Origin: Defluviitalea raffinosedens
Lineage (GTDB): Bacteria > Bacillota > Clostridia > Lachnospirales > Defluviitaleaceae
Direction: 5' to 3'
Assembly (NCBI RefSeq): GCF_016908775.1
Contig: NZ_JAFBEP010000004.1
Span: 1-64,000 of the forward strand
DNA: 64,000 nucleotides
Shown here: piece after piece, positions 7,445 to 16,432 of the stretch
Numbering within the stretch: the stretch's first letter is position 1
Layout: each line of letters starts with the position of its first letter
Position numbers and translations under genes: made by a program
The notes under the pieces: generated by a model
What the model was told of the DNA's origin: nothing
Databases searched by the model: none
What the model saw: only the letters and a program-made list of their open reading frames with translations

Positions 7445-8731
7445 TTATATATGTAACAATCCTTGATTAACCATTTTTTGTACCGCCATCATGATGCCTA
7501 TTTTAGCATGATGCCAGGACAGTCCTCCTTGCAAAAATACCGTATAAGGGGGTTTAATAGGTGCGTCGGCACTGAGTTCAATAGATGAACCCTGCACAAA
7601 AGCACCGGCTGCCATTATGACTGGACAATCATATCCAGGCATGTCCCAAGGTTCCGGCACAACATAACTATCTACAGGAGAACCTTTTTGAATACCTTGA
7701 CAAAAGGCAATAAGGTTTTCTGGATTTTTCATCTGTATAGCCTGAATGATATCATACCTTTTTTCAGTAGATGTGGGCATGACATCAAATCCTAAGGTTT
7801 CAAAGATTTTTGATGCAAAAACAGCTCCTTTTAAGCTTCCTGAAACTACTTGAGGCGCAAAGAAAAGCCCCTGAAGCACAGGCTGATTTAACCCCAATGT
7901 TGCTCCCACTTCTTTTCCCAAGCCCGGAGCTGTCAGGCGCACTGCTGCATTTTCTACATATTCTTCTTTACCAACGATATATCCTCCGATAGGGGCAATG
8001 CCGCCTCCCGGATTCTTAATAAGTGACCCTACAACTAGGTCCGCTCCTACTTCTGTTGGTTCCAGATAGTCTACAAATTCCCCGTAGCAATTGTCAACCA
8101 TGCAGATAATATCTGATCGGATATTTTTAATAAACGCAATCAATTCTTTAATTTGTTCTACGGACAAGGTAGGTCTCCAGGTATAACCTTTTGAACGCTG
8201 AATAGTTACCATTTTTGTCTTAGGGGTAATTGCTTTTTCAATGCGCTCATAATCAAATCTACCATCTTTTAATTCTACTTGCTTGTAAATGACTCCATAT
8301 TCTTTAAGAGAACCTCTGGTTTCTCGAATCCCTATAACTCCTTCCAGGGTATCATAGGGTTTACCAACTGGAGATAGGAGTTCATCTCCTGGTCTTAAGT
8401 TTCCAAACAGAGCCACAGTAAGGGCGTGGGTACCGGACATCAGTTGAGGACGAACAAGTCCTGCTTCCGTTCTAAATACATCTGCATAAATGTTTTCCAC
8501 TGTATCTCTGCCAAGGTCATTATAACCGTATCCAGTGGTTGCTGCAAAATGAACATCACTAAGTTTATTCTTTTGCATAGCATGCAATACTTTTAATTGG
8601 TTGTATTCTGCAATAGCATCAATGTTTTTGAATTGAGATTCTATTTCTTTCTCAATATTGAAACAAAAATCAATAACCTTCGAATTTAGTCCGAATTTTT
8701 CAGATAGTATTTGCTCAATAGATTCTGCCAT
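7445..8731 (-). CDS. ynbB: YnbB-like PLP enzyme (methionine gamma-lyase family, 'aluminum resistance' family)
   Basis: This 428-residue protein has the fold-type I PLP enzyme plan of the Cys/Met metabolism family. A glycine-rich cofactor stretch (MSGTHALTVALFG) is near residue 80, and the likely Schiff-base lysine is in SLIKNPGGG near residue 243. It belongs to the branch annotated as aluminum resistance or methionine gamma-lyase-like; the true substrate is unknown. ATG 8731 is chosen because AAAGGAGAGA precedes it, while upstream codons are not supported. It sits downstream of hfq, as in Bacillus, but a terminator and a likely promoter lie between them, so it can be expressed separately. Confidence 0.85.
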   Translation of the reverse strand: MAESIEQILSEKFGLNSKVIDFCFNIEKEIESQFKNIDAIAEYNQLKVLHAMQKNKLSDVHFAATTGYGYNDLGRDTVENIYADVFRTEAGLVRPQLMSGTHALTVALFGNLRPGDELLSPVGKPYDTLEGVIGIRETRGSLKEYGVIYKQVELKDGRFDYERIEKAITPKTKMVTIQRSKGYTWRPTLSVEQIKELIAFIKNIRSDIICMVDNCYGEFVDYLEPTEVGADLVVGSLIKNPGGGIAPIGGYIVGKEEYVENAAVRLTAPGLGKEVGATLGLNQPVLQGLFFAPQVVSGSLKGAVFASKIFETLGFDVMPTSTEKRYDIIQAIQMKNPENLIAFCQGIQKGSPVDSYVVPEPWDMPGYDCPVIMAAGAFVQGSSIELSADAPIKPPYTVFLQGGLSWHHAKIGIMMAVQKMVNQGLLHI

Positions 8732-8770
8732 TGTATTAAGTCTCTCCTTTTTTAATTTCGAAGATATTCT

Positions 8771-8799
8771 ATCATATATAATAAAAAAAGTATACACAA
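8771..8799 (-). promoter_or_regulatory. possible ynbB promoter
   Basis: On the minus strand, TTGTGT (8799-8794) and TATGAT (8776-8771) have exactly 17 bases between them. The -35 touches the hfq terminator. Both hexamers are imperfect. Confidence 0.4.
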
Positions 8800-8827
8800 T
8801 AAAAAGGACGAAATCGTCCTTTTTATT
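8798..8827. terminator. terminator after hfq
   Basis: A 14-base inverted repeat (AATAAAAAGGACGA / TCGTCCTTTTTATT) has a 2-base centre and U-rich ends on both strands. It lies just past the hfq stop at 8842. Confidence 0.8.
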
Positions 8828-8841
8828 ATATATACACTTTA

Positions 8842-9087
8842 TTATTCTTCATCACTTTTATCCTGATTATAATTAAAAGAAATTGGTTTAGCAGGTACAA
8901 TTGTAGAAATTGCGTGTTTATAAATCATCTGTTGTTTTCCTTCACTATCTAATATAAGAATAAAGTTATCAAACCCTTTAACTAATCCTTTTAATTGAAA
9001 TCCATTGGTTAAAAAAACTGTAACCATGATTTTTTCTTTTCGAACTTGATTCAAGAAAACGTCTTGAAGATTGATCGCTTTGCTCAC
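8842..9087 (-). CDS. hfq: RNA chaperone Hfq
   Basis: This 81-residue Sm-like protein forms the ring that binds small RNAs and A/U-rich mRNA. The Sm1 region ([21 protein letters not shown]) and the Sm2 signature with IYKHAIST (the family's YKHA core) are intact, followed by a short acidic tail. It starts with GTG 9087 behind GGAGTGG. It is the penultimate gene of the miaB-mutS-mutL-miaA-hfq-ynbB array, a position conserved in Firmicutes, and is followed by a strong terminator. Confidence 0.97.
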   Translation of the reverse strand: MSKAINLQDVFLNQVRKEKIMVTVFLTNGFQLKGLVKGFDNFILILDSEGKQQMIYKHAISTIVPAKPISFNYNQDKSDEE

Positions 9088-9139
9088 CGTAATCCACTCC
9101 TCTTTATATTTAAGTAATGTATGTATCTATATCCCTATT

Positions 9140-10087
9140 TTATATGATTATACCAATTTCTTCAATATAATTTATCATATTCAGTACAATTTTCTCTATA
9201 TCAAAGTCCATTGCCTCAACATCAATCCAGTAAGGATCTTCCTGTCTTCTGAACCATGTTAACTGTCTTTTTGCAAAATGTCTTGTATCTCTTTTTATAA
9301 TATAGATCGCTTCCTCAAGGGATATTTTACCTTCAAGATATTGAACCAATTCTTTATAGCCCAGCCCCTGCATGGATACAAGATGGGGGGAATACCCTTT
9401 ATCCAGTAGCCCTTTTACTTCATCTACCAGCCCTGATTGAATCATCAGATCCACCCGTTGATCAATTCTACGGTATAAAGTGTCTCTATCCATTGTTAAA
9501 CAGAAAAACGCCGTATGATAAGGACTTTCTTTCGCTTTTTCCCTTTCATTGTGCTTAGAAATTGGCTCATGGGTCTGATGATAATATTCCAAGGCGCGAA
9601 TAACTCTTTTTAAGTTATTGGGATGAATCGTGGCAGCAGAAACCGGATCTACTTTCTTTAGCATTTGATGGATATAATCATTGCCTTCTGCATTTGCCAA
9701 CTCTTGTAATCGATTACGATATTCGACATCCACATTAGTTTCCATAAAATTAATATCGTAAACTAAAGCTTGGATATAGAATCCAGTTCCTCCTGCTAAT
9801 ATAGGTATATGATGATTTTCATAAATTTTCTTCATATATTTCTTTGCTTTTTGCTGAAAAATGGCTACACTGAAATCTTCTTTCGGATCTATTTCATCAA
9901 TCAAATAATGGGGAACTCCATCCATTTCTTCTTTTGTGGGCTTAGCTGTGCCGATATCCATATATTTATAAACCTGCATAGAGTCCCCCGATATGATTTC
10001 TCCATGAATTCTCTTTGCCAGCTCAATAGAGATCTTTGTTTTCCCTGAGGCAGTGGGACCTGCGATAACAATTAATGGTTTTTTCAT
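9140..10087 (-). CDS. miaA: tRNA dimethylallyltransferase
   Basis: This 315-residue enzyme transfers the dimethylallyl group to A37 of tRNAs that read UNN codons. The P-loop GPTASGKT is at residues 9-16, followed by SGDSMQVYK and AGGTGFYIQAL, all diagnostic for MiaA. ATG 10087 is chosen for GGAGG five bases upstream; ATG 10099, behind GAGGG, is an alternative that adds four residues. The product is the substrate for MiaB, encoded four genes upstream. The stop of mutL lies 13 bases before this start, so translation is likely coupled. Confidence 0.95.
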   Translation of the reverse strand: MKKPLIVIAGPTASGKTKISIELAKRIHGEIISGDSMQVYKYMDIGTAKPTKEEMDGVPHYLIDEIDPKEDFSVAIFQQKAKKYMKKIYENHHIPILAGGTGFYIQALVYDINFMETNVDVEYRNRLQELANAEGNDYIHQMLKKVDPVSAATIHPNNLKRVIRALEYYHQTHEPISKHNEREKAKESPYHTAFFCLTMDRDTLYRRIDQRVDLMIQSGLVDEVKGLLDKGYSPHLVSMQGLGYKELVQYLEGKISLEEAIYIIKRDTRHFAKRQLTWFRRQEDPYWIDVEAMDFDIEKIVLNMINYIEEIGIII

Positions 10088-10100
10088 TTTTTCCTCCATT

Positions 10101-11975
10101 TTACTGAACCCTCTTAAACTTTTTTTCCAGTTCATATTGGCTCATCGATATGATCGTTGGTCTTCCGTGGGGACATGTATAGGGATTTTCAAGGGTAAAT
10201 AGCTCTTCAATCAAAGCCCTGCTCTCTGCATAACTTAGCTTATCCTTGGCTTTTACAGCACTTTTACAGGAAAAAGTTGCAATGGTATTTAACTTCATAT
10301 CATAGGCATTTTGAATGTGTTCATCATTTAAAAACGCATCTACTATATCCAAGAAAAACCCACTGTCCACAGGACCGTCAAATAGCATAGGCAGGGCACG
10401 AATTACGTAACTCAAGTCCCCAAATTCTTCGATTTCAAATCCAAAATCTGCAAACAATTGTCTGTTGTCTTCTATAACTTCTTTTTCCTTGGGCGAAACA
10501 TTAATTACCAGAGGCTGAAGCAAAGTTTGAGAATGAATATTACCTGATTTAAAACTGTTCATAAACTTCTCATAAAGTATTCTTTCATGGGCGGCATGCT
10601 GGTCCACAACATACATCATTCCCTCTTGTTCTACGATCCAATAAGTTTTAAAAACCTGCCCTATAATGGTATAATGTTTTGGAATAGACTTTGGTTCCGA
10701 TAAAGCTTCTTTTTCATTATTTATACTTATAGCAGATATGTCTTCTTTAACTTTCAAGATCTCGTCTGAATGAGAAGGGGCTTTAGGAGTATATCCATCA
10801 TTGGACTCTTTTATATCACCTAATGTATCTTTTGTAAAATCTTTAGATGGTTCTTGCTTTATAGTCTCCTCAGAAAATGAAATATTTCTTTTAATCTCAA
10901 AGGGTTCAGGCAGTTTTCCCTGTATAACCTCAGTTTGAAATAGTTTTTCTTTTTTAGGAGTTTCCCAAGTCACTTTTGGAATCAAATCTTCCTGTTTTAA
11001 ATTCTTTCGAATCGATTCCACAACAAAATAATAAATCTCTTCCTCATCACGAAAACGTACTTCCACTTTGGTAGGATGCACATTCACATCGATTTTATTC
11101 GGATCAATATAAATATGAAGAACCACCACAGGAAATTTATTAATGGGAAGAAGAGTTTTATAGGCTTCTTCCACTGCAGACTCAAGGATTTTACTTTTAA
11201 TGTATCGTCCGTTGATGTAGAAATTCTCGTATGACCTGTTGGCACGATTCACCTCGGGTTTACCTATTAATCCTGTTATTTTTAAGTTATTATTCTTCTC
11301 TTCAATTGAAATCATCTTTTTTATGACTTCTTTTCCATATACATTAAAAACAGCATTTCTTAAATCATTGTTTCCTGAGGTATGAAATACAATCGAGTTA
11401 TTGTTAATATATTTAAAGGATACTTCCGGATGTCCAAGAGCAGTTTTATAAACAATATCGCTAATATAGGACCCTTCCGTAGAAGGCTTCTTTAAGAACT
11501 TTTTTCTGGCAGGCACATTGTAGAATAAATTTTTTACAATCAATGTAGTGCCTTCAGGACATCCTATTTCCTGTTCTGCTTTCAATTGTCCTCCATGGAT
11601 TTCAACTCGTTTGCCAGTGACATCACCTACAACCTTTGTAATCATTTCTAACTGTGATACGGCAGCAATGCTTGCTAAAGCTTCTCCTCTGAATCCCAGA
11701 GAATCGATATGATTTAAATCTTCCACTTTATAAATCTTGCTGGTCGTATGTCTTAAAAAAGCAGTAGTGACTTGATCTTTAGGAATCCCTACGCCATTAT
11801 CGGTAATTCGAATAAGGGAGATCCCCCCGTCTTTAATCTCTACAGTAATTGCACTGGCCCGAGCATCTATTGAATTTTCTATAAGTTCCTTCACTACAGA
11901 AGCTGGTCTTTCAACCACTTCCCCTGCAGCAATCTTATTAATGGTATGCTCGTCCAATTTGTGTATTGGATTCAA
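10101..11975 (-). CDS. mutL: DNA mismatch repair protein MutL
   Basis: This 624-residue MutL has an N-terminal GHKL ATPase (NKIAAGEVVERP near 12-24, DNGVGI, GFRGEAL) and a C-terminal dimerisation/endonuclease domain. The metal-binding endonuclease motif DQHAAHERILYE (about residue 455) and CPHGRP near the C terminus are intact, so it is the nicking type found in bacteria without MutH. The long middle linker is low-complexity and charged. The start is TTG 11975, behind GAGGTGA at 4 bases, and the following residues match the usual N terminus of the family. It lies 12 bases after mutS. Confidence 0.97.
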   Translation of the reverse strand: MNPIHKLDEHTINKIAAGEVVERPASVVKELIENSIDARASAITVEIKDGGISLIRITDNGVGIPKDQVTTAFLRHTTSKIYKVEDLNHIDSLGFRGEALASIAAVSQLEMITKVVGDVTGKRVEIHGGQLKAEQEIGCPEGTTLIVKNLFYNVPARKKFLKKPSTEGSYISDIVYKTALGHPEVSFKYINNNSIVFHTSGNNDLRNAVFNVYGKEVIKKMISIEEKNNNLKITGLIGKPEVNRANRSYENFYINGRYIKSKILESAVEEAYKTLLPINKFPVVVLHIYIDPNKIDVNVHPTKVEVRFRDEEEIYYFVVESIRKNLKQEDLIPKVTWETPKKEKLFQTEVIQGKLPEPFEIKRNISFSEETIKQEPSKDFTKDTLGDIKESNDGYTPKAPSHSDEILKVKEDISAISINNEKEALSEPKSIPKHYTIIGQVFKTYWIVEQEGMMYVVDQHAAHERILYEKFMNSFKSGNIHSQTLLQPLVINVSPKEKEVIEDNRQLFADFGFEIEEFGDLSYVIRALPMLFDGPVDSGFFLDIVDAFLNDEHIQNAYDMKLNTIATFSCKSAVKAKDKLSYAESRALIEELFTLENPYTCPHGRPTIISMSQYELEKKFKRVQ

Positions 11976-11987
11976 AAAATCACCTCA

Positions 11988-14621
11988 TTAGATCAGTGTC
12001 TTGGCTTTTTTTATCATATCATAGAGTTTTTGCATAGCATCCATAGGTGTCATATTCAATACATCGATATTTGCTATATCCTGGATAAATTCATTTTGAG
12101 CAGTTGAAAATAAATCCAGTTGAGTCGGATGAGCATTCTCCTTTTTGGCTTTTGGATCTTGAACTGTGATATTTTGTGCAGGTTTATTGATATCTGCTTC
12201 TTCCAATTGGGATAATATAATTTTGGCTCTATCGATAACTTCACCCGGCAGTCCTGCTAATTTTGCCACCTGAATCCCGTAACTGTGGTCCGCTCCTCCA
12301 CGCTTGATCTTTCTCAGGAAAATGATATTGTCTCCTTTTTCCATTACATCAATACAGTAATTTTTTACTCCTGACAGTTTCCCTTCTAACTCAGTAAGCT
12401 CATGATAGTGGGTGGCAAATAAAGTTTTGGCACCTATTTTACTCTTATCACTGATATATTCGATCACTGCCCAGGCAATGCTTAATCCATCGAATGTACT
12501 GGTTCCTCTGCCGATTTCATCCAGTATCAGAAGGCTTTTATGGGTTGCATTATGAAGGATATTGGCCACTTCGGACATTTCCACCATAAAAGTACTTTGT
12601 CCTGAAGCTAAATCATCAGAAGCGCCAACTCGGGTAAAGATTCGGTCTACAATCCCTATTTCTGCACTTTCCGCAGGAATAAAACTCCCAATCTGTGCCA
12701 TTAATACAATCAATGCAACTTGCCTCATATAAGTGGATTTCCCGGCCATATTGGGACCTGTAATGATTGCCAATCTATTCTCATTCTCATCTAAATAGGT
12801 ATCATTGGAAATAAACTGTTCCATTGGCATCATTTTTTCTACAACCGGATGCCTGCCGTTCTTGATGTCAATCGTATCTTTTTCAGTGACTACTGGTTTT
12901 ACATAGTTCTGCTTATCTGCTACTTCTCCCAGAGACTGAAGAACATCAATCACAGCAATTTGCTTGGCTGCTCTTTGAATTCTCTCTACTTCACCACTGA
13001 TATGTTCTCTTACTTCAACAAAAAGCTGATATTCCAGTTCCATTACTTTTTCTTCTGCACCCAGGACGGTTTCTTCTAGTTCTTTTAATTCTGGCGTAAT
13101 GTATCGTTCCGCATTGGCCAAAGTTTGCTTTCTAATGTATCGGTCAGGAACCGAATCAAAATTAGATTTTGTTATTTCAATAAAGTAACCGAAAACTTTA
13201 TTATATTTGATCTTTAAGTTTTTAATCCCGGTTTTTTCTTTTTCTTCGCTTTCTAATGCCGCAATCCACTGCTTGCCTTCTCTTTTCGCTTTTCTAAGCC
13301 TGTCCACTTCCGGATGATAGCCTTCTTTGATGATATCCCCCTCTCGGATAGAAACAGGCGGTTCATCAATAATCGCCCGGTCTATGAGCGCGTATATATC
13401 CTCTAATGTATCCAATTGATTGCATATTTCTTTTTGATACTGTGAGCTGCATTCAGAAAGCAATGTTCTAATATGGGGCAGTAATGAAATAGAATTTTTT
13501 AAAGCAATTAAATCCCGTCCGTTGACAGTTCCATAGATCACCTTGCTCATTAATCTTTCCAGATCATATATTCCGTTTAAAAGCTCTTTTAATTCTTCTC
13601 TAAGAATAGCATTATTTTTAAATTCCTCTACGCCATCTAAGCGTTTTCTTATTTGCTTGACATCCAAAAGAGGCTGTTCCAGCCATTTTCTAAGAAGTCT
13701 TGCCCCCATAGCTGTTTTGGTTCGATCCAGTACCCAAAGGAGCGAACCTTTTCTGGATTTTTCTCTTAGGGTTTCTGTTAATTCTAGATTTCTTCTTGAG
13801 GAAATATCCAGCCGCATATATTCTTCGATATAATATGGTGTAATCTCTACAACATGGCCTAAATTCACTTTCTGTGTATCATTTAAATATTCTAATAAAG
13901 CACCGGATGCTGAGATTCCAGAGGAGAATTCTTTTAATCCCAACCCATCCAGGTGATGGACATGAAAATGTTCACACAACCTTTTGTACGCCGTTTCGTA
14001 ATCAAAACTCCATTCATTATATTCATTAATAAATGTATGGAATCTGTTTTTAATTTCCTCGATTAAACTTTGAAAGTTTGTAAAATCTTTATTACAAATT
14101 AATTCTGCAGGATTGTATTTAGCGATCTCTTCCATAAGTTTCTTTTGAATACCACTGCCAACGATTTCAGTTACCCGAAATTCTCCTGTTGTAATATCCA
14201 CCACTGCAATTCCATAAGAATTCGTATCTGAGTAAATGCTCATTAAATAATTATTTTTTCCTTCCTCTAATACGTTGGTATCTATTAATGTACCTGGAGT
14301 TACAATTCTTATGATTTCCCTTTTGACAATTCCTTTTGCTGCTTTTGGGTCTTCTACCTGCTCACAAATTGCAACCTTATATCCTTTTTCCACAAGTTTA
14401 TTGATATAAGTTTCTGCAGAATGATAAGGAACGCCGCACATAGGTGCCCGTTCCTCCAATCCACAGTCTCTTCCTGTTAAAGTAATTTCTAATTCTCTGG
14501 ACGCCGTAAGGGCATCTTCAAAGAACATTTCATAAAAGTCTCCTAAACGAAAAAATAAAAGGCAGCCTTCACATTTTTTCTTTGTCTCTAAATACTGCTG
14601 CATCATTGGTGTAAGTGGCAA
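11988..14621 (-). CDS. mutS: DNA mismatch repair protein MutS
   Basis: This 877-residue MutS recognises mismatches and small loops. The mismatch-contact motif FRLGDFYEMF is near residue 33, connector/lever domains follow, and the ATPase has Walker A GPNMAGKST (about 625) and Walker B LLILDEIGRG. A C-terminal beta-clamp-like motif QLDLF is present. Start TTG 14621 is preferred over ATG 14645, because GGAGGG lies upstream of the TTG and falls inside the longer frame, and the resulting PLTPMMQQY matches the usual MutS start. It is cotranscribed with miaB upstream (29-base gap) and mutL downstream. Confidence 0.97.
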   Translation of the reverse strand: MPLTPMMQQYLETKKKCEGCLLFFRLGDFYEMFFEDALTASRELEITLTGRDCGLEERAPMCGVPYHSAETYINKLVEKGYKVAICEQVEDPKAAKGIVKREIIRIVTPGTLIDTNVLEEGKNNYLMSIYSDTNSYGIAVVDITTGEFRVTEIVGSGIQKKLMEEIAKYNPAELICNKDFTNFQSLIEEIKNRFHTFINEYNEWSFDYETAYKRLCEHFHVHHLDGLGLKEFSSGISASGALLEYLNDTQKVNLGHVVEITPYYIEEYMRLDISSRRNLELTETLREKSRKGSLLWVLDRTKTAMGARLLRKWLEQPLLDVKQIRKRLDGVEEFKNNAILREELKELLNGIYDLERLMSKVIYGTVNGRDLIALKNSISLLPHIRTLLSECSSQYQKEICNQLDTLEDIYALIDRAIIDEPPVSIREGDIIKEGYHPEVDRLRKAKREGKQWIAALESEEKEKTGIKNLKIKYNKVFGYFIEITKSNFDSVPDRYIRKQTLANAERYITPELKELEETVLGAEEKVMELEYQLFVEVREHISGEVERIQRAAKQIAVIDVLQSLGEVADKQNYVKPVVTEKDTIDIKNGRHPVVEKMMPMEQFISNDTYLDENENRLAIITGPNMAGKSTYMRQVALIVLMAQIGSFIPAESAEIGIVDRIFTRVGASDDLASGQSTFMVEMSEVANILHNATHKSLLILDEIGRGTSTFDGLSIAWAVIEYISDKSKIGAKTLFATHYHELTELEGKLSGVKNYCIDVMEKGDNIIFLRKIKRGGADHSYGIQVAKLAGLPGEVIDRAKIILSQLEEADINKPAQNITVQDPKAKKENAHPTQLDLFSTAQNEFIQDIANIDVLNMTPMDAMQKLYDMIKKAKTLI

Positions 14622-14650
14622 TTTACCTTCCCTCCATACTTGCATTTCCT

Positions 14651-16081
14651 TTATACTCTTTGACCAATTAAATAGTAAGTTTTAGCTTCTGTAATCTCTA
14701 CATTGATAAATTCTCCGATTAATGACGAATCCCCTTCAAAATGAACCAAATGACCAGACTCAGTACGTCCGGTAAGCAATTTCTCATCATTTTTACTTAA
14801 GTCTTCAACTAATATTTCGAGAGTTTTACCATGCAATGCCTGACTTTTTTCAGTAATAATAGGACGAAGCACTTCCTGGAGTTTGTTAAATCTCCTGCTT
14901 GAAACCTCTTCAGGAACCTGTTCTTCCATTACCGCTGCAGGGGTACCCGTTCGTTTGGAATATATAAAAGTATAGGCTCCACTGAATTGAACTTGTCTTA
15001 CAATATCCAGTGTATCTTCAAAATCTTCCTCTGTTTCTCCCGGAAAGCCTACAATGATATCTGTTGTCAAAGCAATATTAGGAATTTCACGCTGAATTTT
15101 TTTCGCCAAATCAAGATACTGCTCTTTTGTATATCTTCTATTCATGGCTTTAAGAATCTTGGTACTGCCTGCCTGGAATGGAAGATGTAAAGATTTGCAT
15201 ACCTTGTCACAATCTCTCATAGCTTCAATAAGCTCATCGGAAAGGTCTTTTGGATGAGATGTCATAAATCTTATACGTTTTAATCCTTCTATCTCATTGA
15301 CTTTTCTAATAAGTTGTGCAAACGTTACTTTATCTTCTAAAGTCTTTCCATAGGAATTAACATTCTGTCCGAGGAGCATGATTTCTTTCACGCCATCTGC
15401 CACCAAATCTTCGATTTCTTTTAGAATATCTTCTGGCTTACGGCTTCTTTCTCTTCCTCTGACATAAGGAACAATACAATAGGTACAGAAATTATTACAC
15501 CCGTACATAATATTGACACTGGCTTTAAATTTATGCTTTCTTATGCTGGGGAGATCTTCAACAATTTCCTTATGCTCTTTCCAAATATCAATGACAGTTC
15601 GCTTAGTCTCTAAATAGGTTTGAAGAAGTTCCGGCATTTTATACAAATTAAATGTACCAAAAATGATATCAACATGTTTATACTTTGTCCTGATGGTATT
15701 TAGAACCTCTTCCTGCTGCATCATGCAACCGCACATGGCAATAATCAGATCTTCATTCTTGTCTTTTAGATGCTTTAGATAGCCCAGTTTACCATATACT
15801 TTTTGCTCTGCGTTTTCTCTTACACAACAAGTATTGTATATGATAAAATCTGCTTTTTCTTCTTCTTCAGCTTTCATATAGCCAATTTGCTCCAACATCC
15901 CCTCTAATTTTTCTGAATCGTGAGCGTTCATTTGGCAGCCAAAGGTAGAAATATAATAATACTTTTGCTTTCCTGTTCTTGCTTTAATAAGATCATTATC
16001 ATTCCTTAATTGCTTAATGATTTCCTCTTGTCGTAGTGCTTCCTCAGATGTCACGATACATGGTGTCGGTCTTTTACTCAT
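14651..16081 (-). CDS. miaB: tRNA-2-methylthio-N6-dimethylallyladenosine synthase
   Basis: This 476-residue radical SAM methylthiotransferase acts on i6A37 of tRNA, the product of MiaA. The N-terminal UPF0004 domain has its cluster cysteines (STFGCQMN, NTCCVREN, MCGCMMQ). The radical SAM core shows CNNFCTYC near residue 194, and a C-terminal TRAM domain follows. An N-terminal extension of about 40 residues precedes the first cysteine motif, as in other clostridial MiaB proteins. ATG 16081 follows AAGGAGG. It is the first gene of the miaB-mutS-mutL-miaA-hfq array and has a plausible promoter at 16124-16152. Confidence 0.96.
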   Translation of the reverse strand: MSKRPTPCIVTSEEALRQEEIIKQLRNDNDLIKARTGKQKYYYISTFGCQMNAHDSEKLEGMLEQIGYMKAEEEEKADFIIYNTCCVRENAEQKVYGKLGYLKHLKDKNEDLIIAMCGCMMQQEEVLNTIRTKYKHVDIIFGTFNLYKMPELLQTYLETKRTVIDIWKEHKEIVEDLPSIRKHKFKASVNIMYGCNNFCTYCIVPYVRGRERSRKPEDILKEIEDLVADGVKEIMLLGQNVNSYGKTLEDKVTFAQLIRKVNEIEGLKRIRFMTSHPKDLSDELIEAMRDCDKVCKSLHLPFQAGSTKILKAMNRRYTKEQYLDLAKKIQREIPNIALTTDIIVGFPGETEEDFEDTLDIVRQVQFSGAYTFIYSKRTGTPAAVMEEQVPEEVSSRRFNKLQEVLRPIITEKSQALHGKTLEILVEDLSKNDEKLLTGRTESGHLVHFEGDSSLIGEFINVEITEAKTYYLIGQRV

Positions 16082-16123
16082 CTATATGAATCCTCCTTAA
16101 TAGTCTTGTATGCCTTAAAGTTA

Positions 16124-16152
16124 ATTTTACATAATCGAACAAATAATTGCAA
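16124..16152 (-). promoter_or_regulatory. probable promoter of the miaB-mutS-mutL array
   Basis: On the minus strand, TTGCAA (16152-16147) and TAAAAT (16129-16124) are 17 bases apart, with the start codon about 43 bases downstream. The spacer includes a CGAAC half-site (16136-16140). Confidence 0.55.
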
Positions 16153-16155
16153 GTC

Positions 16156-16322
16156 ATCATACAAATTGGAGTATGATCATTCAAACTTTCCCAAGAAAGA
16201 ATTGCGGCCTTAGGACTCTCGCACCGAGCCTAGTCGGCAAATCTTACAAAATTCAATACGCACGAGCGTGCATTCTGCCCGGAGTTTTTTTGATATAGGA
16301 AATCTGGAGGAATTTCCTATAT
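16156..16322. ncRNA. candidate structured RNA or small repeat (strand unknown)
   Basis: At least five inverted repeats follow one another. ATCATAC/GTATGAT lies at 16156-16177. CTTTC-CCAA-GAAAG lies at about 16186-16199. A compound 12-pair hairpin at 16207-16238 joins GCC+TTAGG with CCTAG+GGC around an inner CTCG/CGAG. GCAC-GAGC-GTGC lies at 16260-16271. A perfect 11-pair stem ATATAGGAAAT/ATTTCCTATAT lies at 16293-16322. The part from 16200 to 16285 is clearly richer in GC than its surroundings. I cannot assign it to a known RNA family or decide the strand. Confidence 0.4.
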
Positions 16323-16324
16323 TA

Positions 16325-16356
16325 TAAAAAAAGATTCTCTAAGAGATAGAGAATCT
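16325..16356 (-). terminator. fbp terminator
   Basis: The 10-pair stem AGATTCTCTA/TAGAGAATCT (16332-16356) is followed on the minus strand by a run of seven T (complement of 16326-16332). Confidence 0.8.
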
Positions 16357-16432
16357 AAAAATATTAAATCCATATAAAAGAAACAATACTTCGATATACA
16401 CTTTCACAAATGCCTTTGGTTGTAATACGTTA

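Larger units (their letters stand above)
16082..16432. other. 351-base gap between fbp and miaB, hairpin-rich
   Basis: It contains, from right to left, the fbp terminator (16325-16356), a string of hairpins with locally raised GC (16156-16322) and the probable miaB promoter (16124-16152). No protein-coding frame is credible. Nothing recognisable lies at 16357-16432. Confidence 0.6.

Noticed and set aside
14987-15190. Plus-strand reading frames opposite miaB and other minus-strand genes
   Set aside because: They lie wholly within well-recognised genes on the other strand, lack ribosome sites and have no recognisable domains; they are shadows of real coding sequence.
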